Below, piece after piece: positions 7,971-15,000 of a stretch of DNA of 15,000 nucleotides. Made by a program: the position numbers and the translations under genes. Every line of letters starts with the position of its first letter. Within the stretch, counting starts at the first letter, position 1. This stretch comes from Symbiodinium natans (Eukaryota > Sar > Dinophyceae > Suessiales > Symbiodiniaceae). The stretch is from positions 105,001 through 120,000 of the forward strand of contig CAJNDS010002745.1 in the NCBI GenBank assembly GCA_905221605.1, written 5' to 3'. A model generated the notes under the pieces. That model made no database searches and was not told the origin of the DNA. It was given only the letters and a program-made list of their open reading frames with translations.

Positions 7971-8149
7971 ACATTCACTACATTCCCTAAACCGGGGGGC
8001 GGGGTTGTGATGAAAGCAGTGCGGACAACGGCGCCAGCTCGCACAATGGTGTTCTTTGTGGTAGTGCCTTCACGGGTGCGCAGGCGGCCTACTAGGGCCG
8101 AATGTGCCCCACAAGGAAGGACGCAGCCTTACCATACTAACTAGAGCTG

Positions 8150-8225
8150 AGGCGCTCATAGTCTACACCACTTCTACCACCACCACTTCTAACACTATTA
8201 CCACCGCTACCACTGCAACTATCAC
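8150..8225 (+). repeat. Degenerate ACC/ACT triplet tract
   Basis: The frame open over 8104-8319 would read Thr-rich then CESACCVCDVSC, faintly like the mucin-like gene. It could be a gene fragment on the plus strand, but no splice or start evidence supports it. Confidence 0.4.
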
Positions 8226-8322
8226 TTGTGAATCCGCGTGCTGTGTGTGTGACGTGAGTTGTGCTGAACTCCGCCACAGGAGGATGTCTCATGATCAGCC
8301 CTCATGCCTAAGCACATAAGGA

Positions 8323-8347
8323 CCCCCCCCCCCCCCCGCCCCCCACC
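8323..8347. repeat. C15 and following C-rich tract
   Basis: Fifteen C, one G, then C-rich. Confidence 0.85.
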
Positions 8348-8422
8348 CCTTCTCCTTCTTTACATGTAGAAGTGCTTGGGACCTAGTTTGTGCATAGGTG
8401 GTGGTGGTGGTAGCCGTGAGAG

Positions 8423-8553
<131 letters not shown>

Positions 8554-8690
8554 GGAGTAGGAGTAGCAGTAGCAGTAGAAGTAGCACTGGCAGTAGCAGT
8601 AGCAGTAATTAGCGGTTGTTGTTGTAGTACTCGGTCGTCGTAGAGGAAGTAGCGGTGTTAGTACGACGACGACGGCGAGTACGGCGACGC
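8554..8690. repeat. Degenerate triplet-rich tract
   Basis: Interrupted GTAGCA, TTG and ACG triplets continuing the palindrome's periodicity; no open protein with non-repeat sequence. Confidence 0.6.
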
Positions 8691-8721
8691 TACGACTGTG
8701 AATGTATCTCCCTTATGATAC

Positions 8722-8806
8722 AACCCTGAACCCTAAACCCTAAACCCTAAACCCTAAGTCCTAAGCCCTAAACCCTAAAACCTGACCCTAAACCCAAACC
8801 CTCAAC
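8722..8806 (-). repeat. CCCTAAA array
   Basis: Four clean units, then degenerate. 8807-9106, between it and the gene's stop, shows no further feature. Confidence 0.9.
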
Positions 8807-9106
8807 TCTCCCAAAACCATGGGCTCGCACGAATCTTCAGGCAACATTCTGAGTTTAGGGCTTACCTGTGCCTTGGACTGTATTGATGCAACTACGCGGA
8901 GACCAGATTTTTGTTACATTGCTGATAGTTCCGAAATTATGGTGGTCCGTTTTGGGGGAGCACCAAAAAGGGACCCTAATTTAGGAAACTACTCATATGT
9001 AAGTGTGTGTGGGTGCAGCTACATACATGCCTGGTGGGCACAGTGGTCCTTGCAACGTCTTCTACATTCTGAACTCCAATAATACTCAGACACTCAAGAC
9101 TGAACC

Positions 9107-10579
9107 TTAGAAGCTTGAAGCAAAGCGAAGTCGGCGAAATGGCCTCGCATAGTAGTAGTATGGATTCTTCCCCGAGGTTGTCGTGCCGTCTGTGGCTGTG
9201 ATTGTTGTGGTTGTGGGGTTGGAGGTTGAGGTCGAGCCATCTGGCGCTGTCGTCGGGCCGCCGGCGGTGGTCGTTGTGGTCGAGCCGTCTGGTGCTGTCG
9301 TCGGGCCCCCGGCTGTGGTCGTTGTGGTCGAACCACCTGGTGTTGTCGTCGGGCCCCCGGCTGTGGTCGTCGAACCACCTGGTGTTGTCGTCGGGCCCCC
9401 GGCTGTAGTCGTCGAACCACCTGGTGTTGTCGTCGGGCCCCCGGCTGTGGTCGTCGAGCCATCTGGTGCTGTTGTCGGGCCCCCGGCTGTGGTCGTTGTG
9501 GTTGCGGGGTTGGCGGTTGTCGTCGGGCCCCCGGCTGTGGTCGTTGTGGTTGCGGGGCTGGTGGTTGTCGTCGGGGCGGCGGTGGTCGTTGTGGTTGCGG
9601 GGTTGGTGGTTGTCGTTGGGCCCCCGGCTGTGGTCGTTGTGGTTGCGGGGTTGGTGGTTGTCGTCGGGGCGGCGGCGGTCGTTGTGGTTGCGGGGTTGGT
9701 GGTTGTCGTCGGGCCCCCGGCTGTCGTTGTGGTTGCGGCGGTGGTCGTTGTGGTTGCGGGGTTGGTGGTTGTCGTCGGGGCGGCTGTGGTCGTTGTGGTT
9801 GCGGGGTTGGTGGTTGTCGTCGGGGCGGCTGTGGTCGTTGTGGTTGCGGGGTTGGTGGTCGTCGTCGGGGCGGTGCAGCAGCCGCCGCAATCAACGAAGG
9901 GGGAAGTAGAACTCAGGCAGCATGGCTCCCCGCTGCACTGCGGCTGCGTCGCATCGGTCCACCCGCAGTTGTTGTTCACATTGTCTCCCTGAATGCATCC
10001 ATCACCGCCGAAAGAGAGATCGCTGTTTGACTGCGATGTGTTGCCGAACCAGTAGCACTTTCCTCCGTTGATCACAAGCGAATTGCAGGCTTTGTCATCC
10101 TGGCCTGCTATCTTGTCACATGTGAGCTCCATGCAGGAAGTTGAGTCGCCCAGGTTAATTTGGGCACTGGAACTGCCACAGGCCGCATTTCCTGCGCAGT
10201 AGAAGCTGACTTGGGAGCCGCTGTCGAAGTTCCACGTGTTGCTGCCCTGGCAGGCATTGTCGCCTAGGCATGTTACACAGTGGTCGACATTGTATGTGTT
10301 GTCGAAACCGAAGGTGCTTCCGGTTTTGCATGCGTCGATGTCGGTTTGGCCGGCAATGGGAGAGAAACTGTTGCAGTACAAGTCACCGTAGATCTCTGCG
10401 GAGATCTGTGTGCATGACTGAGGACCTGTGCAGTACATGTTGTTGACTTCTGCGAAGTCTGCTTCGTAGCAGACCTGGTAGCCAACGCAGCACACATCTC
10501 CAGTGCACTTGGTGGCTGAGGCGTCCTCATCAATTTGGGTTGGAGTGGCCAGGGTGTAAGCAGCCTTGGTAGCCCCGGA
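9107..10579 (-). CDS. Exon 5: Cys-rich domain plus Thr-rich mucin-like repeats and stop
   Basis: This 490-codon terminal exon opens in phase 0 after the acceptor GTAAG and ends at TAA (9109-9107). Its first ~235 residues hold 25 cysteines in motifs such as VCCVGYQVCYEA, MYCTGPQSC, FYCAGNAAC and CSGEPCC. Next come about nine copies of a 15-residue unit like PTTTTNPATTTTTAA, then 14-residue units GGPTTTPGGSTTTA, then STSTSNPTTTT. The tail is KNPYYYYARPFRRLRFASSF. The strand is certain: the Cys domain is non-repetitive and open only in this frame, and the other long frames over the repeats are shadows of the 42/45-bp minisatellite. The unusual tail may mean the true end is spliced further downstream. 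Confidence 0.85.
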   Translation of the reverse strand, partial: SGATKAAYTLATPTQIDEDASATKCTGDVCCVGYQVCYEADFAEVNNMYCTGPQSCTQISAEIYGDLYCNSFSPIAGQTDIDACKTGSTFGFDNTYNVDHCVTCLGDNACQGSNTWNFDSGSQVSFYCAGNAACGSSSAQINLGDSTSCMELTCDKIAGQDDKACNSLVINGGKCYWFGNTSQSNSDLSFGGDGCIQGDNVNNNCGWTDATQPQCSGEPCCLSSTSPFVDCGGCCTAPTTTTNPATTTTTAAPTTTTNPATTTTTAAPTTTTNPATTTTTAATTTTAGGPTTTTNPATTTTAAAPTTTTNPATTTTTAGGPTTTTNPATTTTTAAPTTTTSPATTTTTAGGPTTTANPATTTTTAGGPTTAPDGSTTTAGGPTTTPGGSTTTAGGPTTTPGGSTTTAGGPTTTPGGSTTTTTAGGPTTAPDGSTTTTTAGGPTTAPDGSTSTSNPTTTTITATDGTTTSGKNPYYYYARPFRRLRFASSF

Positions 10580-11622
10580 CTTACATCACGACAAGAACAC
10601 CCTTTTTGGGGTTGGTTACTTTATAAGGGAACCCTAAACCCAAAACCTTAACCCAAAACGAAACGCAAAGGGAGTACCACCGGGCTGCCAAGCAACCTGG
10701 TAGCAGGCAGACGAGCCGCCCGTGTCGGTCTGGGCACAGCAGAGGGCTCCCATGCCATTAGCCGTGAATGGCGAACTACTGCTGCCATAGCCTTACAGGG
10801 TTTAGGGTTTGGGGTTTAGGGTTTAGGGTTTAGGGTTTAGCCTTAGCTGCTCTTGGACCTGCGAAACAAGTAGGGTTTGGGGCTTTAGGGTTAGAGTTAC
10901 AAACAACATGTTTCAAGTACGGGCCAGCAGCAGGTATCCTTCTCCAAGCACGCCAGCCATTCGTTTGGGCTGTTCCAGGTCCTTAGTGGCCCACTAAGGC
11001 CCAGTAACCATATTATAATGAGGGTACCCTTCTTTGGGTTGGTTACATGAAAAGGGAACCCAGAACCAAAAAACAAGGGTAAAGGGCACCAGTGGGCTTC
11101 CAAGGGTCCAAGCCCCAGTCCCCGAGCTGCTTCTCCCACACGCTCCCTGACCAACCCCGGCAGTGCCCCCTTCGCAAACCTTGGCTGACTTCCCCAGAGG
11201 GTCCATTTGTAGTACTATTTAAATAGAATTAGGTACCCAAAAACCATACTAAATAGGGTTTTGGGGTACCTAATTCCATAATAGTACTACAAATGGACCC
11301 TCTGGGTTCAGAACCCCTCCTAAACGTTTAACTTTTGGGCTCCTTATTGTAGGTCCTACAAAAACCCAAGAGGCTAAAGTCCTAAGAGCCAGCCAGAAGA
11401 AAGCCAAGAAACGAACCCCCCGTCGGGCAAGGGAGCCAGATTTGGAGGGATGGTTGGGCTGCCGCTGCAGTCGATGCAGATGGGGTCGGTGATCGTTGCT
11501 TCGCATGTTCCGGTGTTTAGCACGGCCGTGCAATCTGTGACGGTAAGTGTCGTCATGCTGCTGTGCTGCTGGAAATGCTGGAGCAGGACCGCAGAGTCAT
11601 TGCACTGGCTCTGTGCCATGAC
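9107..11622 (-). CDS. Cys-rich mucin-like extracellular protein, five-exon gene model, 5'-partial
   Basis: Exons read on the minus strand are 11622-11413, 11188-11109, 10981-10950, 10791-10697 and 10579-9107. They join to 1890 nt, 629 codons plus a TAA stop. Phases agree at every junction, and each exon carries Cys-rich or Gly/Ser-rich sequence of the same character. Residues 1-374 are Cys-rich with recurring Tyr-Cys-x-Gly-type motifs; about 375-608 is a Thr/Pro/Ala/Gly repeat of mucin type, a likely O-glycosylation substrate; the last ~20 residues are aromatic and basic. No transmembrane segment is visible in the exons. No signal peptide is visible because the start lies further upstream: exon 1 opens at an AG acceptor (TCTCAG), not at a convincing initiator. 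A secreted or cell-surface role is inferred from composition only, and I do not recognise the family. The exon 3 donor and exon 2 acceptor are the least certain boundaries. Confidence 0.72.
9225..9890 (-). repeat. Coding 45-bp and 42-bp minisatellite
   Basis: Encodes the Thr-rich tail in exon 5. 45-bp units occupy the promoter-proximal part and 42-bp units about 9285-9480. The plus strand is strongly G/T-rich. Confidence 0.85.
10580..10696 (-). mobile_element. Introner-like element forming intron 4
   Basis: The whole 117-bp intron is a family-1 repeat. On the minus strand it starts GTTGCTTGGCAGCCC, continues through GGTGGTACTCCC and a degenerate telomere-like stretch, then GGGTTCCCTTATAAAGTAAC and AAAAAGGGTG, and ends GTAAG. 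The same blocks in the same order occur in intron 2 and at 4842-5074. The element boundaries coincide with the splice sites, as expected of an introner. Confidence 0.75.
10697..10791 (-). CDS. Exon 4 of the Cys-rich mucin-like gene
   Basis: 95 nt; it reads (GC) then YGSSSSPFTANGMGALCC and continues to SSACYQ. The acceptor is TGTAAG and the donor is CAG followed by GTTGCTTGG. It ends in phase 0 and joins in frame to exon 5, giving CYQ-SGATK. The CC and CYQ motifs resemble VCCVGYQVCYE in exon 5, so this may be a diverged repeat of the same module. Confidence 0.75.
10792..10949 (-). other. Intron 3, half telomere-like repeat
   Basis: On the minus strand the 3' half is a CCCTAAA array (plus-strand TTTAGGG at 10797-10840) ending CCCTGTAAG at the splice acceptor, with a second short array at 10871-10893. 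Its 5' end depends on the exon 3 donor (10949 or 10920). An internal TTTCGCAG could be an alternative acceptor for a microexon, but no frame supports one. Confidence 0.55.
10950..10981 (-). CDS. Exon 3 (short; 3' boundary uncertain)
   Basis: Coding begins after acceptor ACTAAG with G completing a Trp codon, then reads TWNSPNEWLA. I end it at a GC donor (GCTTGG) at 10949, because T plus the GC opening exon 4 restores a Cys codon and the frame. The reading frame stays open to 10921, adding CLEKDTCCWP before a GTACTT donor, but that donor leaves phase 0 while exon 4 needs phase 1. Two other T-GC positions further along would also restore the frame and keep more of this Cys-rich stretch. Confidence 0.55.
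10982..11108 (-). mobile_element. Introner-like element forming intron 2
   Basis: 127 bp. On the minus strand it runs GACCCTTGGAAGCCCACTGG, TGCCCTTTACCC, GGGTTCCCTTTTCATGTAAC, AAGGGTACCCTCATTATAAT, ATGGTTACTGGGCC and ends ACTAAG. It aligns block by block with intron 4 and the 4842-5074 copy. The inferred donor is GA. Confidence 0.7.
11109..11188 (-). CDS. Exon 2 of the Cys-rich mucin-like gene
   Basis: Reads SAKVCEGGTAGVGQGACGRS and then SSGTGAW, Gly/Ser/Cys-rich like the rest of the protein. The donor is GACCCTTGG, a GA-type donor, chosen because it aligns with the start of the intron-4 element and its phase 2 fits exon 3. The acceptor may be GAAG at 11189 or, three codons later, CCAAG (exon start 11179); both keep phase 0. 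Confidence 0.55.
11189..11412 (-). other. Intron 1, contains an inverted-repeat element
   Basis: About 224 bp from GTTTCTTGG to GAAG (or to CCAAG at 11180). It shares the first nine bases with the family-1 elements but not the rest. Its acceptor end abuts the inverted-repeat element 11193-11306. Confidence 0.55.
11193..11306. mobile_element. 114-bp MITE-like inverted repeat flanked by TTC
   Basis: The left arm CCCAGAGGGTCCATTTGTAG continues through TACTATT to GAATTAGGTACCC. The right arm is its near-exact reverse complement, ending GGACCCTCTGGG, with a loop near 11246-11253. TTC lies directly outside both ends (11190-11192 and 11307-11309), as a 3-bp target-site duplication would. Confidence 0.8.
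11413..11622 (-). CDS. Exon 1 in window (internal or 5' exon, partial gene)
   Basis: 70 codons reading V, MAQSQCNDSAVLLQHFQQHS, then SMTTLTVTDCTAVLNTGTCE, ATITDPICIDCSGS and a Pro-rich end finishing in DGGF. Even Cys spacing and high Thr content match the downstream exons. An AG acceptor (TCTCAG) directly precedes it and a telomere-like array lies just beyond, so it is probably not the first exon. The Met could be an initiator, but no signal peptide follows it. The donor is GTTTCTTGG in phase 0. Confidence 0.65.
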
Positions 11623-11640
11623 CTGAGAGTGCTTCAGGAA

Positions 11641-11703
11641 AGGGTTTTAGGGTTTAGGGTTGAGGGTTTAGGGTTTAGGGTTTAGGGTTTAGGGTTTAGG
11701 GCT
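11641..11703 (+). repeat. TTTAGGG array upstream of exon 1
   Basis: About nine units. It lies just 5' of the exon 1 acceptor, so it is probably intronic. Confidence 0.9.
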
Positions 11704-11708
11704 TTCGA

Positions 11709-11735
11709 GGGACTTTGGGGCCCAATATGACAATG
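11709..11735. repeat. Family 2 fragment
   Basis: GGGACTTTGGGGCCCAATAT matches the right arm of 2283-2400; the rest is diverged. Confidence 0.35.
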
Positions 11736-11980
11736 GACGCGTGGGGTTACAGGGATCTCTCCTATCCAGTGCTCTGCACATAGATGGTAGCCCCAAACCA
11801 CAAACCTTGTAAACCCTCAAGCAGCAAACCTTAGGACCCAAAGTCATGATATAGGAGAAATGTTATCCCTTTCAGGTCTATGGAACTTAAAGAGTCTAAG
11901 AGACCCTATGCGTGTGTGATCCATGAAAGCCTGCACCGCGGTGCCCAACAATCGCCCCCGTCACGGCCGTCACCTCTTTG

Positions 11981-12007
11981 GGGCTTAGGGTTTAGGGTTT
12001 GGGGTTT
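11981..12007 (+). repeat. Short TTTAGGG array
   Basis: Three to four units. 11736-11980 is spacer with no recognised gene. Confidence 0.8.
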
Positions 12008-12091
12008 CAATTATGTATATAGACTAGCTTGACCCTTAAAGGCTTCCGAAAATTGCTCCTGCAGGCGCATACTTACTTCGCAACCCGAAAG

Positions 12092-12133
12092 GCCCTAAAC
12101 CCTAAACCCTGAACCCCAAACCCTAAACCCTAG
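12092..12133 (-). repeat. CCCTAAA array
   Basis: About six units. Confidence 0.9.
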
Positions 12134-12237
12134 GCCCTTCATAAGGAACCAAAGGAGCCCAACGAGCCCCAAAGAACCGAAAGTCATGTACCCGAAGCCC
12201 GCTGGACCGGGAAAAAACTCGGTTCCTGCAACTTAAG

Positions 12238-12346
12238 GTTCAGGGTTTAGGGTTTAGGGTTTGGGGTTTAGGGTTTAGGGTGAAGGTTCAGGGTTTAGGG
12301 TTTAGGGTTCAGGGTTTGGGGTTCAGGGTGGCAGGTTTAGGGTTGA
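12238..12346 (+). repeat. TTTAGGG array
   Basis: About 14 units with TTCAGGG and TTTGGGG variants. Confidence 0.9.
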
Positions 12347-12445
12347 GAGCCTATCCTGCATGACAAGCAGAGGTCGTGTGCAGCCGCGAATCCGGATTGC
12401 CCACGGCCTTAGCCACGTGACGAAATCGAGGCTACTTGGTACAAA

Positions 12446-12490
12446 ATGACTTTGAGGCCCAAGTACAGAACACTGAGAGACATGGACCCT
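12446..12490. repeat. Family 2 copy
   Basis: ATGACTTTGAGGCCCAAGTA followed by GAGACATGGACCCT matches 2348-2390. Confidence 0.45.
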
Positions 12491-12606
12491 GATTCGCCTA
12501 TAATTGCACATGCCAGATCGAAGGCTGATTTAAAATGTCTCGACAACATCAACAGGTCGACCACCACGAAGATACCGAAAACTCGATGTAATCTTTACTA
12601 CAGGAG

Positions 12607-12656
12607 CCCCCCCCCCCCCCCCCCCTCAAAAAATAAAAATAAATCAAAGAAAAAAG
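12607..12656 (+). repeat. C19 tract followed by A-rich sequence
   Basis: Nineteen C, T, then an A-rich stretch to 12656. 12347-12776 otherwise holds only the family 2 copy and spacer. Confidence 0.85.
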
Positions 12657-12776
12657 GGTATCCCTACGTATGGCGACCCAGTTGGCCTGGAACATCTTGC
12701 AAAGGACCAGTGCTAGGAAGTGATCTAGAGACAGCATCCCAAAGGGTCCATGCACCATAATCGCCTGTTCGGCTCT

Positions 12777-12873
12777 GTTTAGGGTTCTTAGGGTTCTATT
12801 CTTTAATATATTTATTTTATTAATTAATTAATTCAATAGGGTTTTTAGGGTTTAGGGTTTAGGGTTCAGGGTT
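12777..12873 (+). repeat. Two short TTTAGGG arrays around an AT-rich core
   Basis: Units at 12777-12796 and 12838-12873 flank ATTAATTAATTAATTCAAT. Confidence 0.8.
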
Positions 12874-13241
12874 GATTGTTTGCCCCCCCAAAATGAGTCC
12901 TCAACGGATCACGGATATGGGAATTGGGATTTCGCATTTGGGATTCCGGATGTAGGGTTTGGGATTTCGGACTTAGGCAGTAGGTGTCTGCGAACATCTC
13001 ATCTGATTGCAATCGTCACCTTAATTGAATGAGCTCTAGAATCTGATGTGTATGAGATGCTTGTCAGCTCAGAACAAGGAATAGAACATGTCGACTTGAC
13101 CTTTCAAGTCAAAATGTTCCGTGGCACGCTGGCCAGGTATTTGAGACATGTTTAGAAAGAGCTGCCAAACGTCAGGATTAGACTGGAGACCGACAGAAGC
13201 GACAACAGATGCAGTGCGAAAGGCGTAGCAGCCTGAAGCCT
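12874..13241. other. Spacer without a recognised gene
   Basis: About 370 bp with no convincing ORF. It contains a nested hairpin at 13085-13118 (AACAT..GACTTGA..TCAAGTC..ATGTT) and decayed GGGATTT-type units at 12920-12975. Confidence 0.5.
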
Positions 13242-13412
13242 ACACCCGAAACCCTACACCCCAAACCCTAAAACCCTAAAACCCTAAAACCCTAAAACCC
13301 TAAACCCTAAACCCTAAACCCTAAAACCCTAAAACCCTAAAACCCAAAAACCCAAAAACCCTAAAACCCTAAAACCCCCAAACCCAAAAACCCAAAAACC
13401 CTAAAACCCTAA
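13242..13412 (-). repeat. CCCTAAAA octamer array
   Basis: Mixed CCCTAAAA, CCCTAAA and CCCAAAAA units. Confidence 0.9.
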
Positions 13413-13522
13413 GCCTCAGAAGAATGTCAAGGGGCTAAAAGCACGCCCTGAACCAGTCGTACGATGGCGCCCCCCGGAACGCGGGCCATCATGCGGGCCT
13501 GCAAAATTTGAGGTTGAATGTC

Positions 13523-13598
13523 TGGGGTTTAGGGTATAGGGTATAGGGTTTAGGGTTTGGGGTTTAGGGTTTAGGGTTTAGGGTTTAGGGTTTGGGGA
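13523..13598 (+). repeat. TTTAGGG array
   Basis: About ten units with GTATAGGG variants. Confidence 0.9.
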
Positions 13599-13694
13599 AT
13601 GGGGAGTGCCACGTGCGATTTGGCGTAGAGAGTGCCAAAGGAAATCGGGAGAAATGCACTTATGCGCTTGAGCCCAGCTCCACACCTCCTGCCT

Positions 13695-13776
13695 GAACCC
13701 TAAACCCTAAACCCTAAACCCTAAACCCTAAACCCTCAATACTAAACCCTAAACCCCTAACCCCTGAGCCCTGAAA
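13695..13776 (-). repeat. CCCTAAA array
   Basis: About seven clean units, then degenerate. Confidence 0.9.
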
Positions 13777-13820
13777 CTTTCTGGGACCCAGGGTCTGCTT
13801 ATAGAACTGTGGCTTGACTT

Positions 13821-13950
13821 TGGGTTTCGGTTTAGGGTGTAGGGTTTAGGGTTTAGGATTTGGGGTTTAGGGTTTAGGGTTTAGGGTTTAGGGTTTAGGA
13901 TATGGGGTTTAGGGTTTGGGGTTTGAGGTCTGGGGTTTTGTGGTTTAGGG
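13821..13950 (+). repeat. TTTAGGG array
   Basis: About 18 units, increasingly degenerate to the right. Confidence 0.9.
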
Positions 13951-14073
13951 TCTTCGGATTACCGGAACCAAAGGCTCGTCGCGTTGTGTGACCGCTGCGA
14001 GTGATGGGAACAGTGCAGGATCTAGGGCCCGAAGCCTTCATAAGGCCTGAACTGCAAACCCAAGCCACTACAG

Positions 14074-14123
14074 CCCTCAAACCCTAAACCCTGAACCCTA
14101 AACCCGAAACCCTAAACCCTAAA
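14074..14123 (-). repeat. CCCTAAA array
   Basis: About seven units. Confidence 0.9.
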
Positions 14124-14159
14124 GTAACAAGCCCTAAGCTCAACTTCGGAGACTGCCTT

Positions 14160-14223
14160 GGGTTTGAGGTTTAGGGTTTAGGGTTTAGGGTTCAGGGTTC
14201 AGGGATCAGGGTTCAGGGTTTAG
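14160..14223 (+). repeat. TTTAGGG / TTCAGGG array
   Basis: About nine units. Confidence 0.9.
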
Positions 14224-14310
14224 CTGGAGTTCTGTCCGAACACTGGACTTTAGGCATTGCCCTTTGGTCACCTGATTGACCTGTCTGTCCCCCTCTCGGC
14301 TCCAGACTGA

Positions 14311-14396
14311 GCCCCTAACCCTAAACCCCAAACCCCAACCCTAAACCCTAAACCCCAAACCCCAAACCCTAAACCCCAAACCCTATAAACCCTAAA
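14311..14396 (-). repeat. CCCTAAA / CCCCAAA array
   Basis: About 12 units. The spacer 14397-14607 shows only a TTTTAAATATTAAAA palindrome. Confidence 0.9.
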
Positions 14397-14607
14397 TGTG
14401 CAAGAACTTAACGTGGTCAGCTCTGTAAATTAGGGTCCTCTTTGGGATACCCTAAATACGAGGGGCCGGTATACCCTAAACCGCAGCGCCTTGTCGTGGG
14501 ATGTGGCCCGCGGCGTTTCGGTTTTAAATATTAAAAACAAGCTGTACGCTTGGCGGAGACACGTTGTCCGGCACACCAGGATCCCAAAAACTAGGAACCT
14601 CCCAGGA

Positions 14608-14783
14608 TGTAGGGTTTATAGGGTTTAGGGTTTTAGGGTTTTTTAGGGTTTTTTAGGGTTTTAGGCTTAGGGTTTTAGGGTTTCAGGGTTTCAGGGTTTC
14701 AGGGTTTTAGGGTTTTAGGGTTTTAGGGTTTCAGGGTTTTAGGGTTTTCGGGTTTTGGGGTTTTGGGGTTTGAGGGTTTAGGG
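14608..14783 (+). repeat. TTTTAGGG octamer array
   Basis: Mostly TTTTAGGG and TTTCAGGG octamers. Confidence 0.9.
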
Positions 14784-14787
14784 CATC

Positions 14788-14885
14788 CATTTGCTTAAGA
14801 ACCGCCAAAACAAGAAAGATGATAATCTCTATATTGCCCTATTATAAGAAAGAAATGTTTGCAATGTGTTGAGGGGCTTCTTCTA
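14788..14885. repeat. Second copy of family 3
   Basis: ATTTGCTTAAGAACCGCCAA and GATAATCTCTATATT match 4741-4795. The right terminal repeat is degraded. Confidence 0.5.
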
Positions 14886-14937
14886 AACCTTAAATCATAG
14901 ACCCTAACCCTAAACCCCAAACCCTAAAGCCCTAAAA
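14884..14937 (-). repeat. Degenerate CCCTAAA array
   Basis: About six units. Confidence 0.85.
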
Positions 14938-14980
14938 GCAGTTTGGGGCAGGGTTCTCAATCGGATAGACCTTGGTTCTC

Positions 14981-15000
14981 TTTGGGTTTAGGGTTTAGGG
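14981..15000 (+). repeat. TTTAGGG array running off the window
   Basis: Two to three units at the edge. Confidence 0.85.

Noticed and set aside
8104-8319. Thr-rich plus-strand frame ending CESACCVCDVSC as a gene
   Set aside because: The Thr run comes from a triplet tract and the Cys part is too short; kept only as a repeat note.
8819-9082. 87-residue plus-strand frame
   Set aside because: Looks protein-like in places but has no recognisable motif, and no splice or start context could be supported.
8976-9894. Long Pro/Arg/Asn/His-rich frames on the minus strand and Val/Gly- or Trp/Leu-rich frames on the plus strand
   Set aside because: They are other-frame readings of the 42/45-bp minisatellite. 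Only the Thr-rich frame continues into a non-repetitive Cys-rich domain.
10840-10862. Microexon inside intron 3 after TTTCGCAG
   Set aside because: No donor and no phase combination links exons 3 and 4 through it.
11880-11960. Possible upstream exon on the minus strand (VTAVTGAIVGHRG frame)
   Set aside because: Open for about 25 codons only, with no convincing splice sites.

Overview
The window is nuclear eukaryotic DNA, most likely from a dinoflagellate or another alga with plant-type telomeres. Supporting signs are: dozens of internal arrays of the TTTAGGG heptamer in both orientations; one spliced protein gene whose inferred introns start with GT, GC or GA and end in AG (GT/GC/GA donors are known from dinoflagellates); and introns that belong to a repeat family (introner-like elements). 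No bacterial features, rRNA, tRNA or CRISPR array were seen. The lineage is an inference; other TTTAGGG lineages (chromerids, cryptophytes, green algae) are not excluded.

Layout. 1-8150 is non-coding. Short arrays of TTTAGGG or CCCTAAA (20 to about 300 bp) alternate with spacers that are mostly 50-300 bp. Several spacers are small inverted-repeat (MITE-like) elements at 2283-2400, 2730-2864, 3420-3517, 4741-4840 and 6391-6482, and others hold dispersed repeats present two to five times in the window. 8150-8700 is trinucleotide-rich and holds a spacerless (GTA)22(CTA)21 palindrome. 9107-11622 (minus strand) is the only convincing gene: a Cys-rich, apparently extracellular protein with a long mucin-like Thr/Pro/Gly C-terminus. 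I resolve it into five exons whose phases fit; the 5' end is missing. 11623-15000 returns to telomere-like arrays with short spacers.

Main result. Introns 2 and 4 of the gene (127 and 117 bp) are homologous to each other from end to end and to a free copy at 4842-5074, which carries a long TTTAGGG array in its middle. Intron 1 shares only the first nine bases and holds a separate 114-bp perfect-ended inverted repeat flanked by TTC on both sides. Intron 3 is half telomere-like repeat. This points to a mobile intron family coexisting with, and partly hosting, telomere-repeat insertions. A second pattern is the frequent order CCCTAAA array, spacer of about 35-125 bp, TTTAGGG array, the same polarity as the two ends of a linear chromosome.
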